Shown: in pieces, positions 1 through 11,488 of the stretch
How the letters are laid out: every line of letters begins with the position of its first letter
Numbering within the stretch: position 1 is the stretch's first letter
NCBI GenBank assembly: GCA_949128115.1
Contig: OX421961.1
Location: 80,769,277-80,833,276, forward strand
Source of the DNA: Anaspis maculata
Taxonomy: Eukaryota; Arthropoda; Insecta; Coleoptera; Scraptiidae
Length of the DNA: 64,000 bases
Direction of reading: 5' to 3'
Made by a program: the position numbers and the translations under genes
Notes under the pieces: model-generated
Told to the model about the DNA's origin: nothing
What the model saw: the letters and a program-made list of their open reading frames with translations, nothing else
Database searches by the model: none

Positions 1-18
1 GTGTCGTTTCTGTTCCAG

Positions 19-135
19 GCCGATGCGACCACGGAAGTCCTTGCGAACAGCTGTGCTACGAGCTGCACGATGGCATGTATGAATGCGACTGCAAATCCGG
101 GTTCATACTCCGGGCAGACGGCTATAGCTGCTACG
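19..135 (+). CDS. Exon A of an extracellular EGF-domain protein
   Basis: An internal exon bounded by a 3' splice site (ttccag, ending at 18) and a strong donor (gtaagt at 136). It is 117 nt long and starts and ends in phase 1, the usual state of shuffled EGF exons. It reads as one EGF-like domain with six cysteines spaced C-x5-C-x3-C-x9-C-x1-C-x12-C and a GFILRADGYSC end typical of cEGF/calcium-binding-type repeats. Such domains are secreted or on the cell surface, with three disulfides. The next exon continues in phase (G/AG, a Glu codon). The preceding exon lies outside the window. I do not recognise the specific gene; EGF plus laminin-G matrix proteins (eyes-shut, pikachurin or agrin type) are candidates, but no laminin-G exon is visible. 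Confidence 0.8.
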
Positions 136-240
136 GTAAGTGCACTCTTATCTCACAATTTTTCTGTAATACACTTTTATCCAACACCAGAACCGCCCGC
201 AACGTCAAGTTTGAGTTTGCTCGATGGAAAATACGACTTT

Positions 241-532
241 AATGGGGCCTTGCAATTGAAAAACTCAACGTGAGGTCGCCACTACTGTAGGGGGCGCCTA
301 CTTCGATAAAGCGGCCGTAACGACGCGAAAAACATGGGAGTTTGAGTAGTTTGACCAGTAACTGACAGTGACTGGAGACGTCAAGCAAGAAACAGAGGTT
401 ATCCAAATTTCAAATCAAGACATAAAATGACGGACGTCGGTCGCTGAAGCGTCAACGCCGTCAAAATCGTCGAATTTGCCCCCAACGGTCGTGGCGCCCT
501 CGGTGTGTAAAAGTGGCAGTGCAAGGCCCCAT
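241..532. mobile_element. Short diverged inverted-repeat element (MITE-like)
   Basis: AATGGGGCCTTGCA near 241 is mirrored by TGCAAGGCCCCATT ending at about 532, with a second matching block (GGCGCC) inside both arms. The arms are diverged and no target duplication is clear. Confidence 0.4.
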
Positions 533-2685
533 TCTCCAGATCTCTGAGAGAGCCGTCTGCACCTTCATTAATACCGAGCGGCTTGGCAGATCGGCAAATC
601 TTGTAGCAAAGCAAAACCAGCAAACGAGGTACCTGACCTAATCTGGCGCGTATACCTACCTACTGCATATCCTCGATATTTACACTGGCTAACTGGAACT
701 GGCATTACTTTTAGTCTCAAGTTCTCATTAATTTTGAAAAGATGGATGACTGTTAATTTGGGGCAAAATCCCCTAATTTTTCGACGTTTACTTGGATCGA
801 ATAGCCCCAGTCCCAGTAGAATTTGTGGTGGCTTAAAAAAACTAATGCCCAATCATGTCGACCATAGTCCGGACGTTGAGGTCAAAATTTAGGGGACACC
901 CTTCATTTTTATAACAAGCAATGCCACTTGGCATACCTGTTGCCGAGACCATATTTGACCGATTAAGATCAGGAGCCAAAATAAATTACCAATTTTAGAG
1001 ATTTTCCGAGAGTCAGTCTCTATCTGTGGTTTCCCGTAATAATTGTCTTTGAATATAAATCTTCTAATTAGATGCCATAAGAAAATTTCTAGCCAAGTGT
1101 TCCAAGTTCCATGTCTCGTGAAAATCCTCGATGTAGTGATCAATGATCATGCATACACCTCACCTGTCGATGTACCTACAATCAATAAGCGTGGGTTTCA
1201 CCTACACCTAACGCTTTGCAAAACCATCAGCAACCAACGAACAAATAAGGACCATAGAAGAACACAAGAAAAGAATCTGGTATATCTTTTCTATTTTATC
1301 TCCACTTGAAAAGTCCCGTCGTAAAGGACAAGCAAAAAATGGAATTTTTATCATCTTATTGAATTTTTCCCGCCATGGCTGGAGCTGTCCGCAACACAAT
1401 TAAAAGTTAGGCGCTTGTTTGTACTTGTTTCCCCAATTTTATATTAAAAAACTTCCTGGTCAGGCCGGTGCAACTTTAAAGTTTGAAATGATGATGAGAC
1501 AACAGCAGATCCAACCGTGTGGAAAAAAAAAAGATAACTCCAGCCGTAATTTGGAGGCATCTGCTGAAATATCAAGTGGCAGCTCTGTCTAAGATTAGAA
1601 TACTAAAAAAATGAAATACACGAGACACAGCAAGGAACTGTATACGGACGCATGTCTTGATAATTAAAGCTTGAGGCGGGACCTGGACAATAATGAGAAT
1701 GAGCCGAAAGTTTTCGCGCTGGTGGTGTAGGACAAATAGATTTTACTTCGCGATAGTAGTTTGAGGAATTGTTTTCTTTGCTCTTCCGCTGCTAGCTGCC
1801 GCACATTTTAAGAGTGCCCCTCTTGGGGACCGCGCGGGTCTCATTTAACTTGTTGCGGTAATTGCGACAGTATAGTCTGTAGAGGCATTTATTTTGCTTT
1901 AGTCCGGCAGAGAGCTTTTATTTTTCATCTTCTCTAAATTTGTCACCATCAGTTAATTAATTAAATTTGCTGACAGTTTTCCCTCTTTTCTTTCGTGATG
2001 AACTTTCACATTTTTCCGCAACTTCCAGTGCAGTCGTACGGCAAAAAGAAACCAGTCCATCTCCCCACCTTGCGGTGTGTTTGATAGGAAGTCTCGTTCA
2101 AAAAATGGATTTACTTCACAGCAGTCATTCATTTTGGTTTCTGATACATTACTACAGAAATTATAATTTTTTAAGACACATGCAGGCATACAATAATAAT
2201 AAATTATTATACGAGTTTAATAAGACGAAGTTTGTCACACGACTGTTACTGTACTTAGGTGTGACATTCTGGTGATTGCTATGCAACCTATATTTAATGT
2301 TACCTACCTATAATTTCATTGATTTATTTGTAACGTACCTTACATTGTATCTAACAATCTACAATATGGGATAATGCTCGGTTCATAGACCAAAATAAGG
2401 TGTAAGGTGTAAGGAATAACGCCTAATAAATGCCTGAGTGGCAAGTGATTGCTGAGGTAATTGGCCTAGTTTTTAGGTCTTATACTCCCTAATCCTTGAG
2501 CGCTGAACCTGGTGTATAAACCTAGCATCAATCACTTTACTTTACTTCTCTTTACTTTACTTTATTTAACTTTACTTTCGATGAAAATCACTTCGATCTG
2601 TCAAACAGTTTTTCAACAATTATGACGGGGGAAAAATTATTTCTGTCATTCCACATTTCACGCCCGCACTGCTCGGTGCACTATA
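533..2685 (+). other. Intronic stretch without a recognised gene
   Basis: I see no coding exon here. A (TTTAC)n-type microsatellite lies at about 2530-2580. A segment at about 860-935 begins AGTCCGGACGTT and resembles one at about 16,770-16,830, so it is probably a diverged transposon relic. Confidence 0.5.
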
Positions 2686-3136
2686 CAGGTGTCTCATAAT
2701 TAGCGTGCAATACTTCACCAGCATATTCTACGACTGAAAATAAGAAAAAAAAGTCCCCATAAACATAGGCCAAAAAATGCTTCATAAGCGAGCTACAGCC
2801 CTCCAAATGTGGTACCCTGAAGATGTTTTTTATTTATTATCTTCGAAACTGTTGACAGCAGAATCATGAAATTTTGCACATCGGCCAATCTTTTTATGTC
2901 TAATAATAAGCAATAATAATAATTCCAAAATTTCATCCAGAAATGGGTCAGACTGTGGGGGGTGAGGGGTAAAATCACCACAACTTTTTCAAGTGTCATT
3001 TTTTTGCAACTTGAGCACAAAATTATGGAACTTCAAAGCATTTTGCATGAAAAAAGTCTTCTTGTTCAACTTCGATAGGAAGCACCGTTCTCGAACCGTT
3101 CACCGAACTACCCTACATGTCATAAAAATTCATAAT

Positions 3137-5417
3137 TTATTTATTTATTTATTTATTAGTGATTAAAACGACCAACAGGCCAGAGCCCAATTACAGGTCG
3201 AGTTGAGAGAAGGCAGCATATACAGAAGCAGGAGTGCAGAACAGGATGTCGACGTCACTCTCGATCAAGCTGTGATTTGAGTACATCCTGCTGAGAGGAG
3301 AAGATGCCATAAGATTTGTTCTGGCAAAAGGCAGCAGAAACAGAGCTTTTGATCTCAAATGAGCACCAGGCACGCGAAAGTCAATCCTGCTCAGAATCTC
3401 AGCGCAGTCAACTCCCCCAAAAAGAATCTTGTGCAGGTAAATAACGGAGTGGGCAGCCCTGCGATTGTTCAAACTCTGTAAGTGGAACCTGTTCTGCAGC
3501 TCACTGTTAGAGAAACCCCTAGGAGGATAGACACTGTCCAACCTGAAGGACAGAAATTTCAAAAATCTCCGCTGCACTCTCTCCAGGCTGTTAATGTGAG
3601 TTTTATATAGGGGGCTCCAAATAATAGAAGCATACTCAAGCTTCGACCTGACAAACATGCAGTACAGCAGACGAAGCGTAGCGACATCTGCAAAGTCCCT
3701 TTAGTTTTGGATGACAAAACCCAGACTTCTGAACGCCGATTTGACGACATCGTTTATGTGCATTCTGAAGGAAAGCTCTGGGTCAAAACAAACACCAAGA
3801 TCTCTGACGCTGCCAGGTCTAGAAAGAGTGTACGCGCCCAGGTTGTAGTCATAGAAAGTTGGGTTGCGCTTCCGAGTGTAAAACTGTACGTAGCACTTCG
3901 AGGCATTTAGTGACAGAAAATTAGCTTTGCACCACTCATCAACCATGTCAAGATTTGCCTGAAGTAACCGACAGTCAATTCATCAATTCTGCAAAATATC
4001 TTCAGATCATCGGCATATAATAAATGTTTCACAGATTGATTAGCTACTATGTCGTCAGCATATATATCAAAAAGCTCAGGACCAAGATTAGAACCCTGTG
4101 GCACACCCGATGGCTGAAGGAACTCACTAGACCTGCTACCGTTATGCTGGACAAACAGGTGTCTGTCACATAAGTATGATTTCAAGAGCCTGACCAACGA
4201 AGGGGACAAGCCAACGGCGGATAACTTATGCAGTAAAGTGTCGTGGTCCAGGGTATCAAAAGCTTTTGAAAAATCGGTGTAAATAACGTCCACCTGACCA
4301 CCAGAATCAAGCACACCACCGATGAACTGGGTCTTACACATGAGATTGGACGCAGTTGAGCGTCCCCTAACAAAACCATGCTGATTTGGAGACAACAACC
4401 TGGAGGTATGACTATAGAGGGAGGAATGCAGCACAGTCTCAAAGACCTTACTGAAGTTACTCAAGAGGGAGATTGGTCTATAATTTGACATTTCATTTTT
4501 ATTGCCTTTCTTATGAACTGGACAAATACGTGTACGTTTTCATATTTTAGGAAATATGGATCTTCTCAATATCAGATTGAACATGTCGGTCAGAGGCTTC
4601 ACGAAAACTGAGGAGCAGTCCTTAATGAGGAAGGCAGGCACAGAATCAGGACCAGTTGTCATTCCGGCCTTAAGTTTTCTCAAAGCATCAAGAACGTCAC
4701 CCTCACCTATCACACTGACAATCAACAAACCACCGGACTCAGGGAATGCGCACGCAGGCCGTCGAGGCGATGTATAGGAGGGGCTCACAAAAACGGAGGA
4801 ATACCGCGCCGCAAAAGCGTCAGCGATGTCTTGAGGCGTATTGTACTCGACGCCATCGTGAACCATCACTGGTGGAATGTCTCCACACTGCCTTCTAGAG
4901 TTGATGTTTTTCCAGAAGGTTGACGGATTATGGACGATGTCCCTCTCGATACGGATGAGGTAGCTCTTATAGCTGATGTCGATTTCACGCTTGAGAAGCC
5001 CACGCAACTCCCTAAAGCGAGCCAGGTCAGCATCATTCCCATTCCTCAAAAACCCCCTCCACGCCCTGTCCTTCCGTCTAATGCAAGAGATAATTCTGCC
5101 GTTAAACCATGGTGGATATTTGCGGGTTGGCTGCCTCTTCAAAGGTATGTGCTTATCAAACAAGGTATACAGTTTGGAATAAAAAGCCTCAACAGCAGTG
5201 TCAACGTCCTTCAATCCGCAAAGAAAAGTCCAACCGACCAAAGCGAGATCGGAGTAAAGCGCAGCATAGTTACCCCTTCTGAAGTTGAACTCACCCCTGC
5301 CCACGCCGATCGGACTCCTACTTCTCGCAAGACTGACGGACAACAGCACATCCAGGGCCGGATGTTGGCTATCCTGAGGCAAAACAGCAATGGCAGACTC
5401 AGAAACCCGCAACACCG
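3137..5417 (-). mobile_element. 5'-truncated non-LTR retrotransposon (CR1/jockey group)
   Basis: Minus-strand LINE ending in a (TAAA)n tail at about 3137-3160, flanked by CATAAT at 3131-3136 and 5418-5423 (6-bp target duplication). It begins within the end of the endonuclease domain, so the 5' part is missing. It interrupts the left TIR of the surrounding DNA transposon exactly: joining the two CATAAT copies restores continuity with the right TIR. Confidence 0.85.
3191..5415 (-). pseudogene. LINE ORF2 remnant: reverse transcriptase
   Basis: Reading right to left, 5415-4540 covers the end of the endonuclease and the linker. 4491-3907 covers the RT fingers and palm, with YRPISLLS, DFSKAFD, GVPQGS and the catalytic LYADD. 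3946-3191 is the C-terminal region, including SIIWSPLY and LERVQRR. Damage is light: one in-frame stop between blocks one and two (KI-stop-KR, probably from Trp TGG), a frameshift near 3950, and one stop near 3700. The family copies its RNA into DNA at nicked targets. This copy cannot move by itself: the endonuclease is gone and the frame is broken. CR1 versus jockey placement is uncertain. Confidence 0.85.
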
Positions 5418-5502
5418 CATAATGAAATTACAAAAAGATAAAAATTGAGCGTAGGCCATGGAACACGACTATGTTTGAGAAAAAATAATTAATCTGCGGG
5501 TT

Positions 5503-6030
5503 TTGAATCATGCAAATTTGCTTCCCAACATCCTATGGAGTGATGAAGCCACATTCACTAAAGATGAAGCATTTAATATGCATAACACCCATTTCTGGGC
5601 CAACGAAAATCCCAGGGTGGTACGACGGACAAGCTTCCAACGAAGATTCTTAGTGAATTTATGGTCAGGAATAATAGGTCAATTGGTCCTATAGAACTTC
5701 CCAACCGCCTCAATGCCGATGGTTACTTCAGCTTCCTCCAAAATAATCTCGCTATTGGAAGATGTTCCTTTGAATTTGCGAAACATGATGTGGTATATCA
5801 ACATGATGGGGCGCCAGCTCATTTTGCGCGAAATGTAAGGACATGGTTAGATGGAAACTTCCCAAATCGGTGGGTCGGTCGTAATGGACCTATAGCTTGG
5901 CCACCCCGATCTCCCGACCTGAACCCACTGGACTATTATTTTTGAGGGTATTCGAATCCTCTGGTGTACGCCACTGAAGTGAACACGCGCGAGGAGCTCC
6001 TGCAGAGAATAAAATAATGAGGATGCAACT
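5503..6030 (+). pseudogene. Mariner-superfamily DD41D transposase, C-terminal half
   Basis: Two overlapping frames give the catalytic core: LWSDEATF (first Asp), YQHDGAPAHFA (second Asp) and RSPDLNPLDYYF (third Asp). I count 41 residues between the second and third Asp, hence DD41D, a spacing known from the rosa-type mariner lineage. A frameshift lies near 5670-5690 and a TGA replaces the expected Trp after DYYF at about 5944. Recognisable protein continues to about 6030 (YATEVNTREELLQRIK). The N-terminal DNA-binding half is absent: coding starts immediately after the left TIR, so an internal deletion removed it. It cannot make an active transposase. Confidence 0.85.
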
Positions 6031-6755
6031 GAAATTAGATTGAACCAATTTCAAATTTTGCGTGCTTATCAAGGAAGGAGTCAGTCGTCGGGCCCGACTA
6101 TGCGTTTAACAAAATGGAAGTCACTTTGAACAATTTACTACAAAAGTGAAAAAAATGTTGCTCAAATAAATGTAGTATTTTTTCATAAATTAAATAAATT
6201 TGTCACCTGTCTCGATATTTTTTTTCTTAAACATAGTAGTCATGTTCCATGGCCTACGCTCAATTTTTTTCTTTTTGTAATTTCATTATGAATTTTTATG
6301 GCATGTAGGGTAAGTTTCAAATCGATTTTACTCGAGAACGGTGCTCCCTATCGAAGTTGAACAGGGGAACCTTTTTCATGCAAAATACTTAGGGGTTTCA
6401 TAATTTCATGCTAAAGTTGCAAAAAAATGACACTTGAAAAAGTTGGGGTTATTTTACCCCCCACCCCCCACAGTCTGACTAATTTCTGGATAGAATTTTC
6501 AAATTAATATTATTGCATATTATTAGAGATGGAAAGATTGGCCGATGTGCAAAATTTCATGATTCTGCTGGTAACAGTTTCGAAGATATTGAATAAAAAC
6601 CATCTTCAGGGTACCACTTTTAGAGGGCTGTAGCTCGCTTATGAAGCATTTTTTGACCTATAATTATGGGAACTTTTTATCTTTTTTTTGGTCGCAGAAT
6701 CTGCTGGTGAAGTATTGCACGCTAATTATGGGACACCTGTATACACACGTAGGTA

Positions 6756-6982
6756 CGATCGCGCGCAAAAAAAAAACCGGAAACACTGGAAATACTTTGA
6801 GACCTTAGTTTTCAGGCTGCAACTCGTAGTTCTGTAGTGGTGATGTTTGTATGCATTTTGCTTGCACACTAGTGTGATCAATCAATCAATATGGATAAAT
6901 GCATTAGCCTCGCAAAACTAGAAGTCCGGAAACTAGGGCTTCAAAGTATTTTCGGTGTCTCCGTTTATTTCGCGCGCGATCG
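6756..6982. mobile_element. Hairpin MITE, TIR CGATCGCGCGCAAA
   Basis: Inverted arms start and end CGATCGCGCG with TA on both sides (6754-6755, 6983-6984). The arms include CGGAGACA-like and ACTTTGA blocks and are diverged. It belongs with the near-perfect copy at 14812-14965 and lies 16 bp from the DD41D element. Confidence 0.75.
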
Positions 6983-7059
6983 TACTTACCATACTGGATA
7001 TATCTAGGATTGAGAAGCCGAACAATCAAAGTAATCAAATTATACTTTTTCTTCTGCAG

Positions 7060-7443
7060 AGATCAACTCGACAGCATCCCCACCGACCCCCGAAGAGTCC
7101 AGGTTCGACACGGACGATGTGGAGGACATCCTGTACCAGAAGGACGCCGTGTTTGATGCGTTGGAGCTGACATTTCCCAACGTTTCGACCGAAACGAACA
7201 GCCCTCATCAGAACCTAACTGTTCCTGCGATTGCCGGCGAAAACGGCAGCACGACGCAAGGACCCAGCCTTGAGCAGAAACTGACGGAAGACTCAAGTGC
7301 TCCCAGGGCGACCTTGCCCATATCGACAGAGAGACCGTGCCCTTTACACTGCGGCACGGGAGGCGGTTGTGTAGTTAGAAATTCAAATGAGGAGCCCGTA
7401 TGCCTGTGTCCGCTAGGAAGGGGCGGCGAACGATGCGAAAAGG
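7060..7443 (+). CDS. Exon B: glycosylated linker plus EGF domain
   Basis: The exon follows tctgcag and ends before gtgagt. It is 384 nt (128 codons), phase 1-1, in frame with exon A. Residues 1 to about 85 are a Ser/Thr/Pro-rich acidic linker with N-glycosylation sequons (NVST, NLT, NGST, NST) and an aromatic/acidic patch (DVEDILYQKDAVFDALELTF). The last about 36 residues are an EGF-like domain with six cysteines (C-x3-C-x5-C-x10-C-x1-C-x8-C), ending ERCEK. This EGF-after-linker form is typical before laminin-G domains in matrix proteins; that continuation is inferred, since no laminin-G exon was found downstream. Base composition is clearly richer in G+C than the surrounding intron. Confidence 0.85.
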
Positions 7444-9081
7444 GTGAGTTCCGCCACCGCACGAATTCCGCCAAGACTAGGTCATGTTATCGCCATAAAT
7501 TCAAGAGATATTACCATTTCGGAAGCATCGGTTCGCATTAAAATCACTTAATGGAATCGGGCGACCCGAAATCCGTTCTTAAACAATAGCAGATAGACCG
7601 AGATTTTCCAAACTGATTCTGTTACTCGTTGTCCACCACTGTCATTACTGCCCGTTTTGGAGTAATATAGCAGAGACCGTTTTGTGGGATTCTCATTAAT
7701 TTCTGTCGCTTCTGACCAAAAAATTTCTCTTAGAGACACATAACGCGAACCTCTCTGAACTAATAAACGGGACGCAACGTTAACTGACGGGAAGCTGCAG
7801 CGCTGGCTGGTGTCTTTTTCTGATTAAATAAATACTGCTACATGTGAGTTTTCCGCACATATTGGAATGTCTTTCCTCTCTGCGGACGAAACAACTCCAA
7901 TCTGCGAGAGTTAATAGACGTGGACCCGACCCCGGTTTTCTCCAACGGCGCCGCCTCCCCGTTAGCAGTCGAACCGATACAGGGGGTGGAAATACGACAC
8001 AAGGGTCAGATTACCCACCTGCAGCCCTTATTTATTGCGCGCCGCACACACGTTTGCGTCTGGTGGGCATACCTCCACGAACACTGCAGTTCAGAAAAGT
8101 TTCCAAGGGGGAGAAAATGACTCTTGCTATTGAGCTCCGCACCCGCCAGTATTAAGTTTAACGACTTTTGTTCTATGAATATAACCAAGAGGAGTATAAC
8201 GTCCTACTACATCAATACTTTAGTTCTCAAAGCAAACACGATTTCTCAATGGCCAAAGCGTATTAAGCGAATACAAAATACATAATTATAGGTACCACCT
8301 AGACACTGAGGTAGGCGTAGGCAATCCCTTCTTAGAATACTCGTGACTGTAGGACCATGTCATTTTTATGTCACCATGTACAGGAAATCATAAATATGAC
8401 AACAAATTTATACCCGAATTTAAAGTATTATGAACCTACTGAAAATTTGATATCCCGTCAGGATTGAGTGTTCTGCTCTACTACACATCCACATCCAAAA
8501 TTTCCAAAAATCGCACTCGAAAGTTTTGAGCTATTGAAGAATGAGAGGGCTGCAATTTCAAATGGAGAGGACGAAACCTGTCAATCCGACGGATGCAGAT
8601 ACATTGTGATTCGACGTTGGCACAAAAAGTGTTGATCATATTTCCTGTCCATACAAACCGATTACGACAAGTTTGTTATCGTTTCCAGCTGAATGCAATG
8701 TACCTACTGAATTCAAATTCGGTGTGTAAATTTGGATAAAAAGAATTCTGAACCATTTTTTTTTTAATTTGACTATTTTGACAACTTTTTAACTTTGTGG
8801 TGTACCTTCAAGAAACTAAATAAAAATCAATAACTTCAACACCACTCCAAGAGAATGGACAGTCTGAACAGGTTAACTTGAAAGAAGTTGACTTGAAAGA
8901 AGTTGCTTCTTCTTCAACCATATTTACGTGTATTCTTCTCGAGAATCAACCACTTAAAGCAATATTTTCTCTTATGAGATCAAAAAATTGCAGAAGCTTG
9001 GCCGCCGCGCCGTCTAGCAATAATGGCAAAAGTGAGACATGCACTTTTGAAGCAAAAATATGTTTTACTATCAAAGAAATA
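7444..9081 (+). other. Start of downstream intron; no exon recognised
   Basis: It begins with a strong donor (gtgagt). 7840-8155 is slightly GC-richer and has short open frames but no domain or paired splice sites that I can defend. At about 8500-8700 there is a repeat module that recurs, inverted, at about 9660-9960. Confidence 0.5.
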
Positions 9082-9201
9082 CCGTATGATCAAAAACTTT
9101 TCTACTAGCGGTAGGCTGTGGCCTGGTCATTGGCAGGCAGACGAAGCTGATTTTGGCCAGGCCACAGCCTACCGCAAGTAGAATAGTTTTTGATCATACG
9201 G
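9082..9201. mobile_element. 120-bp hairpin MITE
   Basis: Almost entirely palindromic: CCGTATGATCAAAAACT at the ends and GGTAGGCTGTGGCCTGG inside, flanked by TA on each side. Same length and core as the copy at 9976-10095. Confidence 0.8.
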
Positions 9202-9975
9202 TATTAATTCACTCAAAACTGAATAAACAAACAACCTGTCAAAGTCAAACAACATACTCGAAATCGCCAAAAATCGCACTCAAGGATTTTTAGTTTTTTG
9301 AGGAAGGTTGCACATAGCTCTTGCATAAAATCAAGTGTTTGATCTTGCAAATAAGAATCATACAGCGAATGCATGATTTTCACGAAGAATACTCTTCAAT
9401 CTACTGGTCCATTAGTCCGGTCGTTCGTCGTTTCAACCCTCCAAATTTTGATGCCGCGAATTTGCGATGCTACGTGACAGAATTATTGTTCTATGGAGCA
9501 TTGCCTTAATTTTGAGAAGTGTTGCCACGATAGCGGTCGGTGCAGATGTAGTATTTCCACAGGGTGATCAAAATCGCAAAAATTCAAACTCATAAACCAA
9601 AAAAGTTGGAGTCACGAAAATCACCGCGTATATTCGAAGTGGAGCTCAATTCAGCAGGTGGAATTTAGCCGGACACAATATCAAACTTGTTGTTGTATTG
9701 GTCTAATATGAACAGAAAAAAGAAAAAATCTACCTAGCCAGACTCCTTCCTCCACGACCCACCCCCCTTCAACAATGATCACAAAACAATTCTTGTGCCA
9801 AAATGGTACCAACAGGATATGATGCGCCGGATTACGATATATTTTCATCCAACAGATTGACGGACTTCATCCCTTCCATTTCAAATTTCAATTTTTTTTT
9901 ACCTCCCTTCCAATAACTCAATAATCCTGGAGTTCAATTTTTGGCGATTTTCGATATGAAATAGGGCACCAAATA

Positions 9976-10095
9976 CCATGTGATCAACAAAATTCGGAAT
10001 TGGGGTAGGCTGCGCCCTGGCCGAAAGCAGCTTGACATCCTGAAATTCGACCAGGTCACAGCCTACCCCAATTCCGAATTTTGTTGATCGCATGG
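9976..10095. mobile_element. 120-bp hairpin MITE, sister of 9082-9201
   Basis: Ends CCATGTGATCAACAAAA, inner core GGTAGGCTGYG, TA on both sides. Exactly the same length as the 9.1-kb copy but with different arm sequence next to the shared core. Confidence 0.8.
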
Positions 10096-10149
10096 TACAA
10101 TGCATTACAGAATAAAAAATTTCAGAACGTCCATATTTTGTTTAAGGCT

Positions 10150-10275
10150 GTATTATATACGCAGGGTATCAATATTTCTCTCTCAAAAATAAAGATAAAG
10201 AGATATAGAGATTTTGATGGGATTCCATTGAATGTTTGTCCACCTTGTTTCCGTTTGGATTACCCCACATTTTTT
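10150..10275 (+). repeat. Dispersed repeat, copy 1
   Basis: About 125 bp (CGCAGGGTATCAATATTT to TGGATTACCCCACAT) recurs in the same orientation at about 41,668-41,790 with a few differences. No coding content. Confidence 0.75.
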
Positions 10276-11362
10276 TAGGAGCCCAATAATAGCCCTGAAA
10301 CACTAGAAAAGTTTCTGAAGGATTACTGGGACATTTTTTGACAAAAAAAAAACTGTTTTATAATTATGAGAGACGTAGAAAATTGAGTATAGAGCCGTTT
10401 TTTGAAAAAATTGTCAACAAAAAGAAAAAAAAATATTTTTTTCACATAATTGAAAAAACGCTCTGTACCCAATTTTGCAATACACTCAGTATACCGTATA
10501 AAAAAAATGGAGTTTTATCTCCAAAGGGAGAAATCCTTTAGATAGTTTTTACCTACTGAGAATACAGCGTTGAGATTGAAAATCATTTTTCTTGTATAAA
10601 TATTAACCCTGTACACAACGATGTTCTTAGCGATATACGGCACCAATTGCTCGCGAGATATTGCAGTTGTAACGCCCGCATATACATACCTCTGGCAGAG
10701 CAGAGGACTGCTTATTGTCGTACTGCGATCCTAAGTTCAATTTCCTGCACAAGTCTCACAAATTTATTTGTCGCCTGAGGGATAAGTATTCAAGATATTC
10801 TGCTGTGACTATGTAATCCCATAAATTAAGGTGACGCAAAGCACAGTGGCAAAGGTTTTGTGACCTGATTATTCCAAAGTCATACTGCTGGATTCAGGAG
10901 CATCTTCGTAGGAGGTCAACCGAATATATTAGGTTTAGACATTGACTGCCTGTATTGGCCACGGAGATCATACAAATAATGGTGCTTCATTGATCTGAGT
11001 CGTCGGTAATCCATTTTTCTTAGCAAAAAAATTGGCGAATCAATGATGAATCAAATTTAATTTTTTGCACTACTAGTTTTCGTTGAAATACCCAAATTGA
11101 AGAGAATTCCCCATTATCCTAAAGCTAGTCTGCTGTTGAAATGGGTTATTCACTATATCGATTTTGCAATTAACGTAGCGTGGGTACATATTTCACTTTG
11201 ACTGTCGATAATGATTACAAATGTTTATTCGCTGTTTTGTTTGCCGCCCACGCTATATGAAATTTAGTTTTGTATCATGTCTTCTTGCGTCTGCTATATT
11301 ACCGATTGATCATTCGAAACCCGTGATAACTCCTGTACTGATTCCTAGTGTAAAATATCTGG
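10276..11362. other. AT-rich stretch, nothing recognised
   Basis: No exon, RNA gene or element with clear ends was seen. Long A and T runs occur at 10,340-10,510. Confidence 0.5.
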
Positions 11363-11488
11363 GGTGCGATTCTCAAACGTGTTCGAAAAATTTTCGTACA
11401 CGAATTCTCCTTTCCGACAGCCCAAGTGCACGCGAAACCAAGGAGATTCGTATATGAAAAGTTATTCGAATAACTCGAGAATCGCACC
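11363..11488. mobile_element. Hairpin MITE, TIR GGTGCGATTCTC
   Basis: GGTGCGATTCTC at 11,363 is mirrored by GAGAATCGCACC ending at 11,488, with further paired blocks (AATTCTCC / GGAGATT). The same terminus occurs on the element at 51,923-52,058. A run of 14 C lies just after it (about 11,545-11,558). Confidence 0.7.

Larger units (their letters stand above)
2686..6739 (+). mobile_element. DD41D mariner-like transposon with about 520-bp TIRs, split by a LINE
   Basis: Both ends read CAGGTGTCYCATAATTAGCG inward and are flanked by TA. The TIR continues for about 450 bp on the left up to the LINE insertion and resumes for about 70 bp after it (to about 5490); the right arm is about 6225-6739. Without the LINE the element is about 1.77 kb. 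The interior encodes only the catalytic half of an IS630-Tc1-mariner transposase. TA target duplication, DDE motif and terminal bases agree with the mariner superfamily; TIRs this long are unusual for it. It lies inside the host gene's intron. Confidence 0.85.
136..7059 (+). other. Intron between exons A and B
   Basis: The intron starts with gtaagt at 136 and ends with a pyrimidine-rich tract and tctgcag just before 7060. About 4.3 kb of its 6.9 kb is mobile DNA: the DD41D element with its nested LINE, and a MITE. Confidence 0.75.

Noticed and set aside
4930..5448. 172-residue plus-strand frame
   Set aside because: Antisense shadow of the LINE protein and its junction with the DD41D inverted repeat.
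7160..7215. Hammerhead-like words antisense to exon B (CTGATGAG...GAAAC...ATGTC)
   Set aside because: Stem III can pair, but stem II does not and stem I is mostly wobble; the segment is explained by the protein-coding exon.
7844..8155. Overlapping short frames in a slightly GC-rich segment downstream of exon B
   Set aside because: No EGF or laminin-G pattern and no phase-1 acceptor/donor pair that joins to exon B.
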